Origin: Amoebidium appalachense
Taxonomy: Eukaryota > Ichthyosporea
DNA length: 64,000 nt
Direction of reading: 5' to 3'
NCBI GenBank assembly: GCA_963693365.1
Contig: CAVNZM010000010.1
Coordinates: 7,068,001 to 7,132,000, forward strand
Shown: piece by piece, positions 62,170 through 64,000 of the stretch
Layout: each line of letters begins with the position of its first letter
Position numbering within the stretch: the stretch's first letter is position 1
Notes under the pieces: model-generated
Told to the model about the DNA's origin: nothing
Database searches by the model: none
What the model saw: the letters and a program-made list of their open reading frames with translations, nothing else
Translations under genes and position numbers: made by a program

Positions 62170-63443
62170 TCTTCTACTTCCCTGTCGTCGCCTGGTTCGT
62201 GTGGCGGGGGCACACACACATGTGGCATGGATGCCTGAACGCAGGCACTCACGCACAGGTGCGCGCGTGCACACACACACACATACACACTCACTCACTC
62301 ACTCACTCACTCACTCACTCACTCACTCACTCACTCACTCACACACACACACACACACACACACACCACAAGGAGCAGCAACACCAAAGCCTTTGCCCGA
62401 TAGTGCAGAGCACGATCATACACACTGTTGTTTTTTCACCCCCAGCTTGTTGCTCGGTGCCGGCAAACACCGAAAAACATGCCAAGTCATGTTGGTACCA
62501 AAAGGAGCTGGATCTGCAAACTATGTGCAAGGGAGGTCCGTGAGAAACTGAACGTATGGCCTCCGGGGGGAGGGCGGATTGGGGGTGAAGTGAGGGAAGA
62601 GGGAGGGGGGGGGGGGAGGGGATGATGTAGCGAAGTGTCTGGAATAAGGGAAGTTCAAAACCGTTACCTGATGGTGTTACTTGTGCTTGTTCAGTTGTCT
62701 GTTCTTTTGTCCGGGATATATCTGGCTTATACATTTGCGTTCTGTCGCTATGCTTAATGGTGTCCTCTGGGTGGCAGGTATCCGACACATCAGAGCAGAC
62801 AAACGTGTGAATGAATGGAAAGCCCCAGCAAAATCTACAATCGGCCATTCAGTATTGACCCCCCCCCCCCCCCCCTCAATTCCGCACCACTCTCTCCCTT
62901 CCCTCCCATTCTTCACCTGGCCCCCTCTCCTCAGACCCCAGTCGTCGTGTCCCCCCCCCCCCCCCCCCCCTTCGGGCCAGGCTCAGTTTGGTATATGATG
63001 TCGTCTAGATGTCTCTCTCACCTTGATTCTCTCTTCGGAGTCATACATCACCACTAGCAGGCACATGCCTCGAGTGTTTGCACCGTTTCAGTGCACACAT
63101 GCAAGAAATATTACCAAAATCGCAATGGTAGCCAACTCTACGGTTCATGATTTTTTACCATGGCATTGCAATATGTACCTCCAACAACTTTTCTTCTGTG
63201 TGTCTGCAGGCCGTGAACAACCGGCAGGTAGCCATCACTCTCCACGGCACCGAGTTGGTGTACTTTGAGCTTGATGCTGCCGGGCAGCTGAACGAATATG
63301 CCGAACGACTCAACACAGACGCAGAAATCAGATGCATTGCTATTGGCTCAGTGCCTCTGGGCAGGCAACGGAGCAGATTCCTGGCTGTGGGCTTGGCGGT
63401 AGGTGGCTGCGGTGTGGGGGTGGGGTTGGATGGGTGTGTGTGT

Positions 63444-63477
<34 letters not shown>

Positions 63478-63956
63478 TGGGTATGTAAGGTGGTTTTGGG
63501 TGAATGGGTAGGTGTGTGTGTGTGTGTGTGTGTATGTGTGTGGGTGTTTGGGGGGGGGGGGGGGGGGGGCTGTTTGGCAAGGGGAAGTAGTGGTTGGATG
63601 GCTGAAGGTATGAGTGGGAGGGGGGGAGGGGGGGGGGGTTAGCATGTTTGCAGCTGTGCTTGTAGATTTGCTAGATGTTGCGGTCAGGTGAATGGTGTTG
63701 CAGATTATATGTTATGTGTTGCTGGACGTTGTACGTGAATTGGGTTGCAAATTTGGTGCCCGGAACGATGCCAGTATTCTGGTACATGAAGAATTGTATA
63801 AGAAGTTCGTGGGGGTAAGAGTCTATATATATAGGCATTGCTGAGATATGCATCCATCTGATTTGCGGATTCATGCAGAGCAATGTGGTGGTGATCTATT
63901 CGCTGGACCCTGAGGACTGTTTGCAGCAACTGGCTATTCAGGCCGTACCTTTTGAG
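53636..63956 (+). CDS. SF3B3: Splicing factor 3B subunit 3, first half (gene continues past the window)
   Basis: SF3B3 (SAP130) is a large beta-propeller scaffold in the SF3b complex of U2 snRNP, needed for branch-site recognition. Fifteen exons join in frame to 634 residues: 53636-53782, 54048-54126, 55595-55765, 56069-56289, 57052-57145, 57617-57789, 58712-58786, 59538-59641, 60295-60370, 60690-60773, 61227-61398, 61847-62011, 62778-62851, 63210-63398 and 63879-63956. The last is followed by a GTGACC donor. Human SF3B3 is 1217 residues, so about half is present. Marks are [120 protein letters not shown] and [10 protein letters not shown]. Conservation with human is very high along the length. 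All introns are GT-AG. Four acceptors end in CACACAG. Confidence 0.97.
54363..54435. repeat. (CA)n microsatellite
   Basis: A pure CA run in SF3B3 intron 2. A second, looser CA/GC array lies at about 54979-55205 in the same intron. Confidence 0.95.
54629..54818. repeat. Two-copy 95-bp tandem duplication
   Basis: The unit starting CATTACACGCTCACGTTTGG and ending GTTTGTGCCTCTGCTC occurs twice with no visible difference, period 95, in SF3B3 intron 2. Confidence 0.9.
56470..56545. repeat. 22-bp G-rich minisatellite
   Basis: Three copies of a unit containing GTGGATGGGTGGGTGGGTAG, followed by related TGGG arrays to about 56680. The TGGG spacing could form G-quadruplexes in the nascent RNA. Confidence 0.75.
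57884..58216 (+). repeat. SINE-like dispersed repeat, near-complete copy
   Basis: It matches 1757-2088 closely from CTGCACTGCATTAGTTTGC to the CATTCCAACCCC end, with scattered substitutions such as CTGAGTTGGAGAG for GAGCG. C runs flank it on both sides. It is sense-oriented in SF3B3 intron 6. A short diverged 3' half follows at about 58405-58500. Confidence 0.85.
61085..61270 (+). repeat. Tandem duplication of an SF3B3 exon start
   Basis: CTAGCACTAACAACGAT..TTGCAG plus the first 40 exon bases (61085-61148) are repeated at 61198-61267, where the real exon begins at 61227. The upstream copy reads [12 protein letters not shown] against [12 protein letters not shown] and has its own acceptor. 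It lacks the rest of the exon, so it looks like a partial or pseudo-exon. Confidence 0.85.
62288..62366. repeat. (ACTC)n tetranucleotide repeat followed by (CA)n
   Basis: About 13 ACTC units then CA repeat, in SF3B3 intron 12. It lies downstream of T and G homopolymers (62095-62168). Confidence 0.9.
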
Positions 63957-63978
63957 GTGACCCCCCCCCCCCCCCCCC

Positions 63979-64000
63979 GATCAAGACGGGTTGACCCGCC
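63979..64000 (+). repeat. Start of another SINE-like repeat copy at the window edge
   Basis: After a C run the window ends in GATCAAGACGGGTTGACCC, the family's second landmark, sense-oriented in an SF3B3 intron. Confidence 0.6.

Overview
This window is nuclear DNA of an intron-rich eukaryote. Five conserved genes can be read as chains of short exons. All but one of the introns placed are GT-AG. The lineage cannot be named from sequence alone. Integrator, eIF2B, SF3b and an NRAMP transporter with animal-like sequence, together with about 9 to 19 introns per gene, would suit a holozoan protist or a simple animal, but this is a weak inference. Introns and intergenic DNA are packed with (CA)n/(GT)n, (CT)n and very long C or G homopolymers. 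Most long open frames are therefore poly-His/Thr, Cys/Val, Pro or Gly artefacts of microsatellites.

Layout. 107-4630 (+): the end of EIF2B1, the eIF2B alpha subunit, with its N-terminus outside the window. 6607-13844 (-): an organellar-type class I methionine aminopeptidase, convergent with EIF2B1; one of its introns holds a decayed reverse transcriptase element (about 9415-11660). 16814-25536 (+): INTS6, an Integrator subunit, apparently complete in 10 exons. 27190-28378: a non-coding inverted-repeat element. 28879-33148 (+): a LINE with an ORF1, an endonuclease/reverse transcriptase ORF2 that has one frameshift, and a poly(A) tail. 33994-47742 (+): an NRAMP metal transporter in about 20 exons. 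50032-50724 (-): a single-exon, bacterial-like GNAT acetyltransferase. 53636 to the window end (+): the first half of SF3B3, in 15 exons.

The genes are unrelated housekeeping functions (translation control, N-terminal Met removal, snRNA 3'-end processing, metal uptake, splicing) and not an operon or pathway. The shared feature is the intron architecture. Many acceptors end in a (CA)nG run, several donors open straight into (GT)n, and some introns have both, so their two ends are complementary. A dispersed SINE-like repeat recurs in the introns. All recognised intronic copies lie in the sense direction of the host gene, on plus in the plus genes and on minus in the minus gene.

Exon joins were made by eye from reading-frame continuity and remembered family similarity. 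No alignment or search was run.
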